Origin: Rhopalosiphum padi
Lineage: Eukaryota > Arthropoda > Insecta > Hemiptera > Aphididae
Assembly (NCBI RefSeq): GCF_020882245.1
Contig: NC_083597.1
Span: forward strand, 71,898,152-71,962,151
Length of the DNA stretch: 64,000 bases
Direction: 5' to 3'
Both the position numbers and the translations under genes were made by a program. The notes below the pieces were generated by a model that ran no database searches, had not been told where the DNA came from, and saw nothing but the letters and a program-made list of their open reading frames with translations. Shown one piece after another: positions 19,671 through 29,770 of this stretch (the first letter of the stretch is position 1; each line of letters starts with the position of its first letter).

Positions 19671-22600
19671 TTTTAAATACCATAGGGAAACTATTGTGAA
19701 TTTATATTTAATTTTGAATTATTATGAATTATTTAATTTTGGACACATTTTTTGACTATCATATTACTATTATGAACATATATTTAATTTAATTTTATTT
19801 TTTATTAAGTAAATAACTGTAGTGTAATAAGGTGATAACACCGAACACCGGCACCAAGGTTTATAGATTATAATCTATAAACCTTGCATCGCACTACTTC
19901 TCTAGCAACTAGCAAAGTAGCAAGTCTGTGGCCTGTGCCCCGGCGAGTCAGTCGTGAGTTGTGTGAGCGCGTTACACGATCGCATTTTATATTGTACTAT
20001 TAATTAGGTTATTGCTGTTTTGTCTTTTCTAATTAATTTTTAATAATTGATTTATATACTCATAAATAAAAAATAAAACAGTAATTCATTGTGTAAATAT
20101 GATTTTCATTTTATTTATATTTTAATAACAAATCAAGGTATATATAATTAATATAAATACGAGATGGCGATTCGGTGCCAAAATGCAATGTGTTATAGCC
20201 CGGTTATAGGCCACTGGTCGCCTCCGCAACATTTTCTGACCGGCCCACGAACAGACGAGTGTCACGAGATCGTTTCGCTCGGCCGAACGATACGACGACC
20301 GCACTAGACGGCAAGGCGAGGCCCATGTATAATGTATTAATGTGTACGAGATTGTTGGATTTCTATGTTTTTTAATAAGTAATAAGGACAAAATATTATG
20401 GAAGTTGGAAGTTGGAAGTATATAAATAGTTGAAATATTAATCCTTTTTATTTATCAAAACCATAAGATGATTTTAATTTTCATACATTTTTGTCAAAGT
20501 TGTAGAAATTCATACAGTATACTCATAGTGGTTTACGAATTATTCGTAAAAATAAAATATCGTTTAATCAACAAGCATTAAGTATAGAAACAAAATGAAT
20601 ATTAATATTTTGGTTAACATGACAACGAGTTTACCGTGGTCCGCGATGATGGCTGAACTGCTGGACAGTCTGAAAGAAAGTACAACGGGAAAAATTATAA
20701 GTATTTCTTATAGAATTTAGTTTGAAACATCACAAACATCTACTATCTATGACCTATCATACGATTATACACAGTGTTTGATTTGGAAAAAAAACTAAAA
20801 GGGGAACTCAGTGGATGTTGGATGTATGAGTGTTTCACACAAAATTCAATGTCACATTACTGTGGCGTGCAAAGCCCCCACATCCCCTTCAGTCACCTGT
20901 GATCCGTAATCCCCAAAAATCATTAAATTTATTATATATAAAAATATTTTTTAAAATAAAGAAACGCTTATTTATTTATTACACATTATCCAATGACATT
21001 TATAATTTAAATTACAATTTATAAAGATATATAACATGTTATTAATAAGTAATAACTCATCAATACATCTACAAAAAATATATCACGTATCACATATATA
21101 CACCTATGTATACATGAATACAGTACTGTGCGACACAAACGTCGTCGACTGTCGAGAAACACTTTTATGGTATACAGCACAACCCGTGGTTGAAGATACA
21201 TGACATAAAAGTTTAGCTACCAAAAATAACAAAAAAAATATAAATAGGATAAAATGCAATTTATTGAATCAAAAAAAACAGTATTGTATATCGACAAATG
21301 GGCTTCGAATCAAATGTTTATTATAAACATGGAAATTTAAGCAATAACAATAGAATAAATATCTCGTACGTCGATCGACGTCCGCGATCCTATGTGCAAA
21401 AATAAAAAGAACGAAGAAAAACGTCCAGGGGACTGTCGTCGGCGGTCGTATTCGTTACCGCGATCGCAACCGTTACGAACGCAAACGGCGAAAAAATCGT
21501 ATATACGTACGGCTTTCAAAAGACGCAAATTATGCGAATACGAAAAGAACGGGTTGGAAAAAACTTTGGAAAAATCTTAAAATCCCGTGAAAGGTTTGAA
21601 TATAATAAATAATTGTTTAATATTTTAACTTTTAATTTTTTGTCTGAGAGGGGGGATTTTTCCGTTCGGTGTGGGGGATAAGGTTCTAGATTCTTGTTTT
21701 CCTTTTTATTATTATCATTTTTATTATTCTTATTCTTAATCTTATTATTATTATTAATATTATTGTTATAATTATTTTATTCTTATATAACTTTTATTTA
21801 AATTGTGCGCTTATCGGCACTATTGGGGTCTCGACGGTTTCTTGTTATCTGTCACAGAACACGATACCGGTCCTGCATATGTAATCGCTAATGAATCGGG
21901 TAAAGCCCGGCGAAACGACCAGCATTGACATTTGACATTCATCGTCTGTCCACTGTCGTAGCAAGACCCACCCCGGGCAGGCTTGCGCGATTAGGGAAGG
22001 CATGAGGTATCTATATTTTTTGATATTTAACATATTATGTTGCCCTTAATAGTGATTTTATTCATACCTATTCGCAGCTCTAACATTTTCTTAACTCAAG
22101 CTCTGGTATGCATAAACAAAATTCGACCTTGGCCTTGTTCCGTGGCCTATAATATAAGTCCGACACTGTTCGGGCAGTGCTTTAGTGGTTGGTTTGTTGC
22201 GTTTGCGCAAACACTGTTCATTACATCATAATCATCATATTTACATATTTTATTTTTTCTGTTCCCGTGTTATGCGATAAACAGTCATTCATAGCCGTAG
22301 GAATATGTTATTCTTAACTGTTCAAGTATGTTTCCTAAACAGAACGTATATTTGTAAAACCCCGTTTTCCTGTGCGTTATCGTCATTGTCGACATAATAA
22401 ATGCGCAGAACTACGGCGGGTTACGGCCCGCAGAAATGACAAATCGCGCGTACGTCGGATCTAGCGAGCAGATTGTACAGTTCCAGTGACTACGGGTGTA
22501 TCGCTCTCGTTTGAGCTGCCCGTCTCGTGTGCCGCTGTATTGATCTGAAAACGCGTGCGATTCGATCTTGATCCGATTATTCGGTGGCTGTGACGTCGTT

Positions 22601-23016
22601 GAATAACATACGAATCTGTTCAAAACATTGTACTGCACATTACGAAAACATTATGTTTTTTTTTTGTAGTGTTTGTAAAATTGTAACGTATAATAATTGT
22701 CTATTATACAAGATTTTTTTTTAGTATACGTTTTTATCCTCGTTCATTTAATTAAGTTTATTATTTATAAGCACCTATAGTTATGAATATTTTATTTATA
22801 GATTTCCTATAAAAAATGAGCAATAACTCAATTGTGACCAATCACTGTTAAAAGTTTTGTTGAAAAAACACTCATAGATGATAGATTTGACATCTTCTTA
22901 TATATATTATTATAATAATAAAACGTGAAAAATAGTCACGTTCATGTTCACAATATCTAAGATCGCAGCGGTCGCATAGAAAAAAGGTCTAGGTGTAGTC
23001 GCCGCAACCTAACGAT
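19671..23016. other. Gene-free stretch with CpG-rich islands
   Basis: No protein family was recognised. Against the AT-rich background there are short CpG-rich patches at about 19900-20000, 20160-20330, 21360-21590, 21810-22000 and 22380-22640. They could be promoters or exons of non-coding transcripts, or degenerate repeats. A T/A-only triplet-like run (tta/att) lies at 21700-21790. Confidence 0.4.
19856..19885. repeat. Perfect 30-bp palindrome
   Basis: AAGGTTTATAGATTA is followed directly by its exact reverse complement. There is no loop. The left arm is close to the insert at 55216-55244. Confidence 0.95.
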
Positions 23017-23022
23017 TGATTA

Positions 23023-23030
<8 letters not shown>
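23017..23030. repeat. Target site duplication (left) of the LINE
   Basis: TGATTATATTAATT is repeated exactly at 27507-27520, on the other side of the LINE. The last two T may belong to the poly-A tail on the minus strand. Confidence 0.9.
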
Positions 23031-23061
<31 letters not shown>

Positions 23062-23167
23062 AATTACAATCTATACAACAGTTTGGTACAATAAGTAATT
23101 GAGATGAAGTATTTACATATCGAGAATAACAGATGGGGGAGGGCACTCAGTAGTGCCACCCGACAGA

Positions 23168-25870
23168 TTAAATTAGAAGGTCTCTAGGCCAGGAGCGTTT
23201 TAAACGTCTCTGGGGGTTATCAGGGATTGTTAGAGAAGATATGCGTTTTATTAATGGATTGTAGTGTTGGATTAATTTGGAATGAAAGGAGACGTAGTGA
23301 GACTTTGTTAATTGAGAGAGCAATGGTATATTTAGATCTTTGTGCAGATTATTATTTGTGATAAACCATGGAGCAGAGACAATTTGCCTCAGACAGATAG
23401 ACTGGAATGCCTGGATTGTTCTCGTGTTTGAGGGTTTGGCAGAGCCCCAAATCTGGATGCCATAGGACCAGACAGGTCTGATGATGGTTTTGTATATTAA
23501 TAGTTTATTTTTTAATGATGTCTTGGATCTAAGAAGTGGGCGGAGTAAATGGAGTCTGGAGTTGACTGTTTTTCTTTTTGTTTTAAGGTGTTGGGCCCAT
23601 GTGAGGCGCCTGTCAAAGATCAAACCTAGGTATCTTATTGTCGGGGTGATTGGGATTTGGTTATTATTAAAAGATACAGAGGGGCAGTCACCTGGTCTAA
23701 GAGAGAAAGTGATAAAGGATGATTTAGCTTCATTAATTTTGATCTTCCAGCGGTTTGACCATAGTTGAATCGAGTTGAGATGATTTTGTAGTCGGAGAGA
23801 TACTACCTGGGGGTCATGGTTTGAAGCCAGGATTATTGTGTCGTCAGCATATGTACCCAGTGATGTATGAAGAGAGGTCGGAGTGTCGTGGGCGAATATA
23901 GAATATAAGAAAGGAGCTATGTCACTTCCTTGAGGGACTCCAGCTAGTATTTGGAAGTTTGACGAGTAGCTGTTGTTAACGCGAACACAGAAGGTGCGAT
24001 TTTCGAGGTATGATTTTAAGAGAAGGTAGTAGGGGGCAGGGAGGAATTTTTTGAGTTTGAAGAGAAGTCCTTCATGCCACACCTTGTCAAAGGCCTGAGC
24101 CACGTCAAGGAGTACAGCCGCACAGTAAAGTTTTGATTCCATGCTGGTAGAGATTAAGTCGACAGTGCGGTGGAGTTGGTGGATGGTGGAGTGCTTGGAC
24201 CTGAATCCAAATTGATGGTTTGGGATGATGTTGAATTTGTCCGATAGTGGAAGTAGCCTTTTGAGGAGTATTTTTTCAAAAATTTTTGCGAATGTGGGGA
24301 GGAGAGAGATTGGTCTATAGGAAGACGGGATATCAGGGGGTTTGTCCGGTTTTGGAATTAGGATTATGTTTGAGTGTTTCCAGGCTGTGGGAAAGTAGGA
24401 TAAACGAAACATAGAGTTAAAAATTAGTGCTAAAAGAATGATAGATTTTTCAGGGAGGTGTTTGACAACTAAGTTGCTTATTAGGTCGTGCCCAGGAGCT
24501 TTTTTGGTTGGGAGTTTGCGGATGATGAATTTAATTTCACCCGGGCTGGTATGTTTAGCAGGGAGGGCCATGGGGAGAGGGGATTCAAGAAATCTAGTAA
24601 TATTTAGAGTATGAATTTTATTTGGGATGATATTATGTGGTTTGAAAACGTTTGCTAAGTGTTTGGCGAAAATGCTGGCTTTATCGGAGTCAGAGGAGGC
24701 CCACGAATTGTTTGGCATACGGAGTGGGGGGGATGGTAGCTTGTGATGGATTAATTTTTTAGTGGCCTTCCATAAAGATGAGTCTTTAGTTGAGAGGTTT
24801 TGGATGTAGTTTTGATAATTATCGTTTTTGAGTTTGAGAATAGCTTTGTTTAGTTTATTTTTCAGATAATTTAAAGTTGCTTTGTCCGATGGGTATTTAA
24901 ATCTATGCCATTGGGTTCTGGCTCTGCGTTTATCGGCGAGTAAGCGCATGATATGGGCAGGAATATTTGTATTATTCCGGGGTGGAGGATGGTTACTCGA
25001 GGCAGCGGAGGCAGAATTTTGAATATTGGAAGTTAAGGAAAGAATAGCGCTGTCGATTTCAGAGGTAGTTTTTAGGGAGGGTTTAAGGTTTATATTGTCG
25101 GTTATTAATTTTTTGAATTTAGGCCAGTTTACTCTGCCACAAGTAAGGGAAGGTTTAATTTGTTTAGTAGCCCAGGCACCCACCTCAAGATAAATTGGGG
25201 TGTGGTCAGATGAGAGATCGTTTAAGTTTGATATGGTTGAGTGTATGTGGTTTGGAATTTTAGAAACGAATATATCAAGGATATCAGGAAGTCTGTTACA
25301 GTGAGAAGGCCAGTAAGTAGGAGAAGGGGGGGAAATTACTGAGTAGTTCATAGTGTCTAAGACAGATTTAAGTGCACGGCCTCTGGTATTAGCGGAGCGG
25401 TTTCCCCAGTAGGGGTGTTTTGAGTTGAAATCACCTCCAACTATGAATTTTTGACCTAAGGTGGAAAAAAAGGTTTGAAATTCGACAGACAAAATTTTGG
25501 GTCCAGGGGGACAGTAGATTGCAGAAACGGCAATGGGGGTAGAGTTGTAAAGGTTGACTTGGATTGTAGTGGCTTGTAAGTAGGGTTCAGAGTGTGGAGC
25601 TAATTGATGATGGGATAAATTGTTTTTAATGTAGATAGCGGTACCAGCGTGGGCAGTACCGTCCGGATGGCAGGTATGATAAACTTGATATCCAAATATT
25701 TTTGAGTGAGATGTGGGGGTAAAATGCGTTTCGGAGATAAGGGCGATGTCGATATTTTTAGCTTCGAGAAAGCATTGAAATTCGTGCTTATGTTTGGAGA
25801 GACCATTGGCGTTCCAGGAGATTATGGACAGGGGAGAGTTTAGATTAGAATTCAGAGTCATTGGTAACAA
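23168..25870 (-). CDS. LINE ORF2: endonuclease and reverse transcriptase
   Basis: The 900-residue protein has an N-terminal exonuclease-endonuclease-phosphatase domain with ISWNANGLS, LISETHF, GGDFNSKHPYWG and SSDHTPI motifs. Its function in this family is to nick target DNA. The central reverse transcriptase follows with KAPGHD, SYRPISLLPTFAKIFEK, FGFRSKHST, LDVAQAFDKVWH, GVPQGS and the catalytic YADD. The C-terminal region has the usual WSYGIQIWG motif. No RNase H domain is seen after it, which fits the jockey group. All catalytic motifs seem present and there is no internal stop. The start overlaps the end of ORF1 in another frame, so translation probably depends on reinitiation or start-stop coupling. 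Confidence 0.93.
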   Translation of the reverse strand: MLPMTLNSNLNSPLSIISWNANGLSKHKHEFQCFLEAKNIDIALISETHFTPTSHSKIFGYQVYHTCHPDGTAHAGTAIYIKNNLSHHQLAPHSEPYLQATTIQVNLYNSTPIAVSAIYCPPGPKILSVEFQTFFSTLGQKFIVGGDFNSKHPYWGNRSANTRGRALKSVLDTMNYSVISPPSPTYWPSHCNRLPDILDIFVSKIPNHIHSTISNLNDLSSDHTPIYLEVGAWATKQIKPSLTCGRVNWPKFKKLITDNINLKPSLKTTSEIDSAILSLTSNIQNSASAASSNHPPPRNNTNIPAHIMRLLADKRRARTQWHRFKYPSDKATLNYLKNKLNKAILKLKNDNYQNYIQNLSTKDSSLWKATKKLIHHKLPSPPLRMPNNSWASSDSDKASIFAKHLANVFKPHNIIPNKIHTLNITRFLESPLPMALPAKHTSPGEIKFIIRKLPTKKAPGHDLISNLVVKHLPEKSIILLALIFNSMFRLSYFPTAWKHSNIILIPKPDKPPDIPSSYRPISLLPTFAKIFEKILLKRLLPLSDKFNIIPNHQFGFRSKHSTIHQLHRTVDLISTSMESKLYCAAVLLDVAQAFDKVWHEGLLFKLKKFLPAPYYLLLKSYLENRTFCVRVNNSYSSNFQILAGVPQGSDIAPFLYSIFAHDTPTSLHTSLGTYADDTIILASNHDPQVVSLRLQNHLNSIQLWSNRWKIKINEAKSSFITFSLRPGDCPSVSFNNNQIPITPTIRYLGLIFDRRLTWAQHLKTKRKTVNSRLHLLRPLLRSKTSLKNKLLIYKTIIRPVWSYGIQIWGSAKPSNTRTIQAFQSICLRQIVSAPWFITNNNLHKDLNIPLLSQLTKSHYVSFHSKLIQHYNPLIKRISSLTIPDNPQRRLKRSWPRDLLI

Positions 25871-27305
25871 CTAATTTATTGATGAGAGAGGAGAGGAGGG
25901 TTATTAGAGGTGTGATGAGTGATTGGAGCTCATGAATGAATGATGTCAGTTGATTTGAGAGAGGGTTTTCGGGAGGGGAGTCGTTAATAGGGGTTTGAGT
26001 TTTACCTTTTGTTGCGCTGGCGTAGGAGTTTTGTCGGGTGGCCGAACTGGTTTGTACAAGGTTGGGGTTGGTCTGCCGAGAGATGTCCGAACTGGTGAGG
26101 TTTACATGGCTGGTGGTAGATGGGTTGCTTGAGTGTTGATAGAAGTTGGTTTGAGTGGGGTTCTTGAGTTTGGAGTTTCTTGATCGCAGCAGAGTTTTGT
26201 GTTTGATGCATCCCTTATAGTTTGCAGGGTGTGCTTCCCCACAGAGAGCGCAGGAAGCCGGGGTGTCCTTTGATTTTTCACAGAGTTCAGAGAGGTGACT
26301 TTGGCCGCAGCGGACACAACGAGGATCGCGATTGCAATAAGTTTTGGTGTGGCCGTAGTCCTGACATCTATGGCACTGGGGAAGGTCCTTCCGGGAGTGA
26401 GGCTCTTCGACTTTAATTTTGGTGTAGCAAAGAGAGGTAAGTTTGAAGATATTTGGGTTTTCAGGAGCCGGGTCTAGATCGACGAAAAAAAGCGGGAGAG
26501 GAGATTTAGATAGTCTAGCCTGGATATTAGAGATGTTTCTTACAGCGAAGCCCTTAGAAGTTAGTTCATCCTTAATGGAATTTGTGTCCGTCGTTGGGTG
26601 AAGATTTCTTATTACAACCCGATAGGGCTTATCAGCTTTGACTTGGTAAGTAAAATATTCGAATTTATTTTCGTTTAGCAGATGTATAATAAGGCGATAG
26701 AATTCGATTTTGGTCGTAGTGAGTTTGAGGTGTTTGGTAGACGATTTGCATTCGAAGCCGTTTTCGCCCGTGATCGATAGTAAGGATTTGCAAAAATCGT
26801 TAAAATCGACTGGTGTAGTGATGAAGATAGGTGGCGGAGTTGTAGGAGAAAGTTCATTTGTTTGTTCAGCCGTATCCATGGATTCGGTGGTAACCACTTC
26901 ACTGAGTGCTTCATAGCGATTTGGCGTGGAGAATTTGGAGGTGTTAGTTTTAGCGATTTTTAGCTCTTTAGATTTAGGAGAAAGACCTGGCGAGACGAGA
27001 CGTTTGGATTTATTAGTAGACCATGATTGGTCATCGGAATCATCGGAGAGATTACGTACGTCGCTGTTTAAGTTAGTATTGATAGTTAATTTCTTATTTA
27101 CGTTTTTATCGGTCGGCTTGGGAGGCCGATTAGAGTTATTTTGACTCGCGACATTAGCACGAGCGGAATTATTATTTTTACCGGACGACCTTGAATCGAG
27201 CATCGTCGACTTGAGATAGCGAGCAACGGTAGGCAATTTGACCGATAAGCCGGTCGGCCGGTGACACGCACGGGACGGGCGGGCAGCCGCCGCCCGAGTA
27301 AGCAA
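25845..27305 (-). CDS. LINE ORF1: Gag-like nucleic-acid-binding protein
   Basis: The 486-residue protein has a low-complexity Ser/Asn/Lys-rich N-terminal half. A domain of the PRE type follows (RVVIRNLHPTTD, then FVDLDPAPENP), and then three zinc knuckles: CHRCQDYGHTKTYC, CVRCGQSHLSELC and CALCGEAHPANYKGC. This architecture is typical of ORF1 of jockey and related arthropod LINEs, where it packages the element RNA and helps its nuclear and chromosomal targeting. It lies 5' of ORF2 in the same element. The CpG-rich start region (27240-27300) may overlap an internal promoter. Confidence 0.9.
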   Translation of the reverse strand: MLTRAAAARPSRACHRPTGLSVKLPTVARYLKSTMLDSRSSGKNNNSARANVASQNNSNRPPKPTDKNVNKKLTINTNLNSDVRNLSDDSDDQSWSTNKSKRLVSPGLSPKSKELKIAKTNTSKFSTPNRYEALSEVVTTESMDTAEQTNELSPTTPPPIFITTPVDFNDFCKSLLSITGENGFECKSSTKHLKLTTTKIEFYRLIIHLLNENKFEYFTYQVKADKPYRVVIRNLHPTTDTNSIKDELTSKGFAVRNISNIQARLSKSPLPLFFVDLDPAPENPNIFKLTSLCYTKIKVEEPHSRKDLPQCHRCQDYGHTKTYCNRDPRCVRCGQSHLSELCEKSKDTPASCALCGEAHPANYKGCIKHKTLLRSRNSKLKNPTQTNFYQHSSNPSTTSHVNLTSSDISRQTNPNLVQTSSATRQNSYASATKGKTQTPINDSPPENPLSNQLTSFIHELQSLITPLITLLSSLINKLVVTNDSEF

Positions 27306-27506
27306 TTAAATATGTTACCGATTTTCGATTTTTGGAACAACCAGGGGTCCGATCAAAGAAAGGTAGACGTTATGTTTGAGGTTGAGACAATACGAATGTT
27401 TAGACACTTCAACGAAAAAATTCGGTGGTGATTGACTCGCACAGCTAGTACTATAAGCGGAACTACGAAATAACGATGTTACGCTGACGGCGTACATGAC
27501 GTAAAC

Positions 27507-27520
27507 TGATTATATTAATT
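27507..27520. repeat. Target site duplication (right) of the LINE
   Basis: Exact copy of TGATTATATTAATT from 23017-23030. Confidence 0.9.
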
Positions 27521-29770
27521 ACCCATTATTATTAACCAATTTTTTTTTCATATAGTCGATACAAATATACAAATATTATGCCTATAGATTATAGGTATAT
27601 TTTGAATTAGAAAAAACTGATGATTTACAAATTCACTACAGCAAATGTTGCGTTTCCAGCGTTCCGCTTCAAATAAATAGAAGGGGTATGCTAAAAAAAA
27701 AAATAAAAAAAAAGCGAACTCTGTCCTCCCGCGTCCACCTCCAATTCAAACACTGAATTTATACATAACTATAATTTGTAATAAATTTGTATTTAAAATA
27801 ATTAATAAACTAATAAGTATTAAATAAATTGTTTGTGTTTAGATATCGAAGACAACAATATTGGGAGTAGTATATCCTTGATCTTTTTTTTACATACTGT
27901 TTAACTCATTAAGAAAACTAAAAATATTATTATAAAAATAATCATTAATCATGCATGAATATTATAAATTATGAGGAATGTTTGTTAGTTTTACTCCTTA
28001 ATCCTTATAACTTATTGTAACAATTATGAAATATCTATATCGATATCACCCCCACGAAATGGTCCTATACAAGGTGGTTCGACCTAACCACCTAACCTAT
28101 ATCAACATCGACTTAACTAGGGGCCTAAGGGAGGCTTAGCCTCCCTGTATTTGTATTTGGCCCCCTATAAACTTTTACTTTTTAGCCTCAATTAGCTTTC
28201 AAGTTATTTTTAATTTTGGTTTTCTAGGACTCTAGCCCCTGTAACTATTAAATCGTAGTTACACCCATGCGGCTATCAATCCACCTTGGTCTTATAGTTA
28301 CGTTCCTGATAACACCTATGCTTTTCGGGAATTAAATAGAAACCTACATTGATTGTTCTAATTCAAGTATGACCATATCGCCAATTTTGTTTCTTTTAAA
28401 TCAAAAATTCATGCTCGGCACGTAAGTTAAAGGATTGTCATTGAATTTAACAATAAAAATACCATTCGTTTAGATTCTGTCAAAATTATTTATAAATTAG
28501 AATTTAAATATTTTAAGTAGTTTAAACAAAATGCATGTTATGACTAATAATATATAAAAATACGTTTAGACGATGTTAAAATCGTAAACCTAATACATAT
28601 AGATCTTTTTCAAATGTACGAATCGCTACAAAACCAACTCGAAACGGTTTCGGGGAAGATTAATGTGAAGTTCGATCACTTGGAACAAATGTTAAACTAA
28701 CATAACTACAATTGATGAGTAATTATAGCACAAGTGATATTACCGAATACTTCGAGAGCGTCAAATCTTGTAGCACTATAATAATTGTAAACATCGGTTT
28801 CGAGTTGAACATACATATTATAATTTTATATTAAACAATTTTTAAAAATCGAATTACTGCGCTTATTTTTAATAAAACACTAATATATTTTAGGAAGGTA
28901 TTCTTATTTTTTTTTTTTAATTAAAATTTTTGGGAGTGCTCTAGCTTTTCAAGTCTTAATACAGCAATAATAGGAGGTGTCCATGTGGCCTGATTTGGCT
29001 AGGATTAGGGTAGAATTCAGTTAAGACAGTAACAACTAAAATTATAAATAATAATAGCTTTCATTGAATAATTAATTAGTTTTGCCATTAAGTTTTATTT
29101 TGTGATATTATTAATTAAATATTTATTTACTTTTCATTTATTATTTTATAAAATAAAATTATATAATAAATAACTGAAAGGGAATTACTCAATATCATTT
29201 TTTTAGTACTTAAAAGTTACAACATACAGGTGTAAAACCCTTTTGGCTTATTTGACATGAAATTGTATCGTGCCTGTACTAGCTGTATGTAATTACTAAT
29301 TGTATTAACTGTAATAGTATTACTATTACATAAATTACAAATAACTAGATCTATAAAATTAATAAAATAGTCTTCGAAAATTGTTTTATTAGTCATAACA
29401 AGAATAATTAATAAATATAATAAAAACAAACAAACAACACATTATAATAATATAAAATAATAAAAATATAAACAGATAACATTAAAACTTTTATAATTAA
29501 TATTGATATGAGGTAACTACATTCTAATGTGATATTACAAAATTTGTTTAATTTATAAGTAGTTTTAGAGATTTTACATTTCCAATAATACTATAAGGCA
29601 CATAATTACAAGTCACCGAAGACAATAATTGTTAGTAAAAGTATACATAATGTCTTTTGAATAATCAAACCAGCTGCCTCATTGAGTAAGCATTAGTATA
29701 CAAGTTTTGTAAGTAACAACTGTTGGTTAATTTGAACATTTATCAAGCTTTTTGTAAAAATATACTCAAT
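27521..29770. other. Intergenic, AT-rich, repeat debris
   Basis: No gene was recognised. The block 28013-28380 is related to 3310-3530 but carries an internal insert (about 28072-28305) that is absent there. The rest is low-complexity DNA. Confidence 0.5.

Larger units (their letters stand above)
23031..27506 (-). mobile_element. Full-length jockey-like non-LTR retrotransposon
   Basis: A 4476-bp element on the minus strand is bounded by a perfect 14-bp target duplication. Its 5' end begins GTTTACGTCATGTACGCCGT at 27506 and its 3' end is a poly-A tail (T run on the plus strand, 23031-23054). A 5' UTR of about 200 nt precedes ORF1 (27305-25845), which overlaps ORF2 (25870-23168) by 26 nt. Both frames are open throughout. 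A complete 5' end, long open frames and unmutated duplication all point to a recent insertion. Confidence 0.92.

Noticed and set aside
20122..20391. 89-codon frame on the minus strand
   Set aside because: CpG-rich patch; no recognisable domain and no splice support.
21392..21580. Basic 62-codon frame
   Set aside because: Arg/Lys-rich product follows from base composition; no family match. Listed only as a CpG island.
23481..23768. 95-codon plus-strand frame
   Set aside because: Antisense shadow of the LINE ORF2, as are other frames between 23.2 and 27.3 kb.
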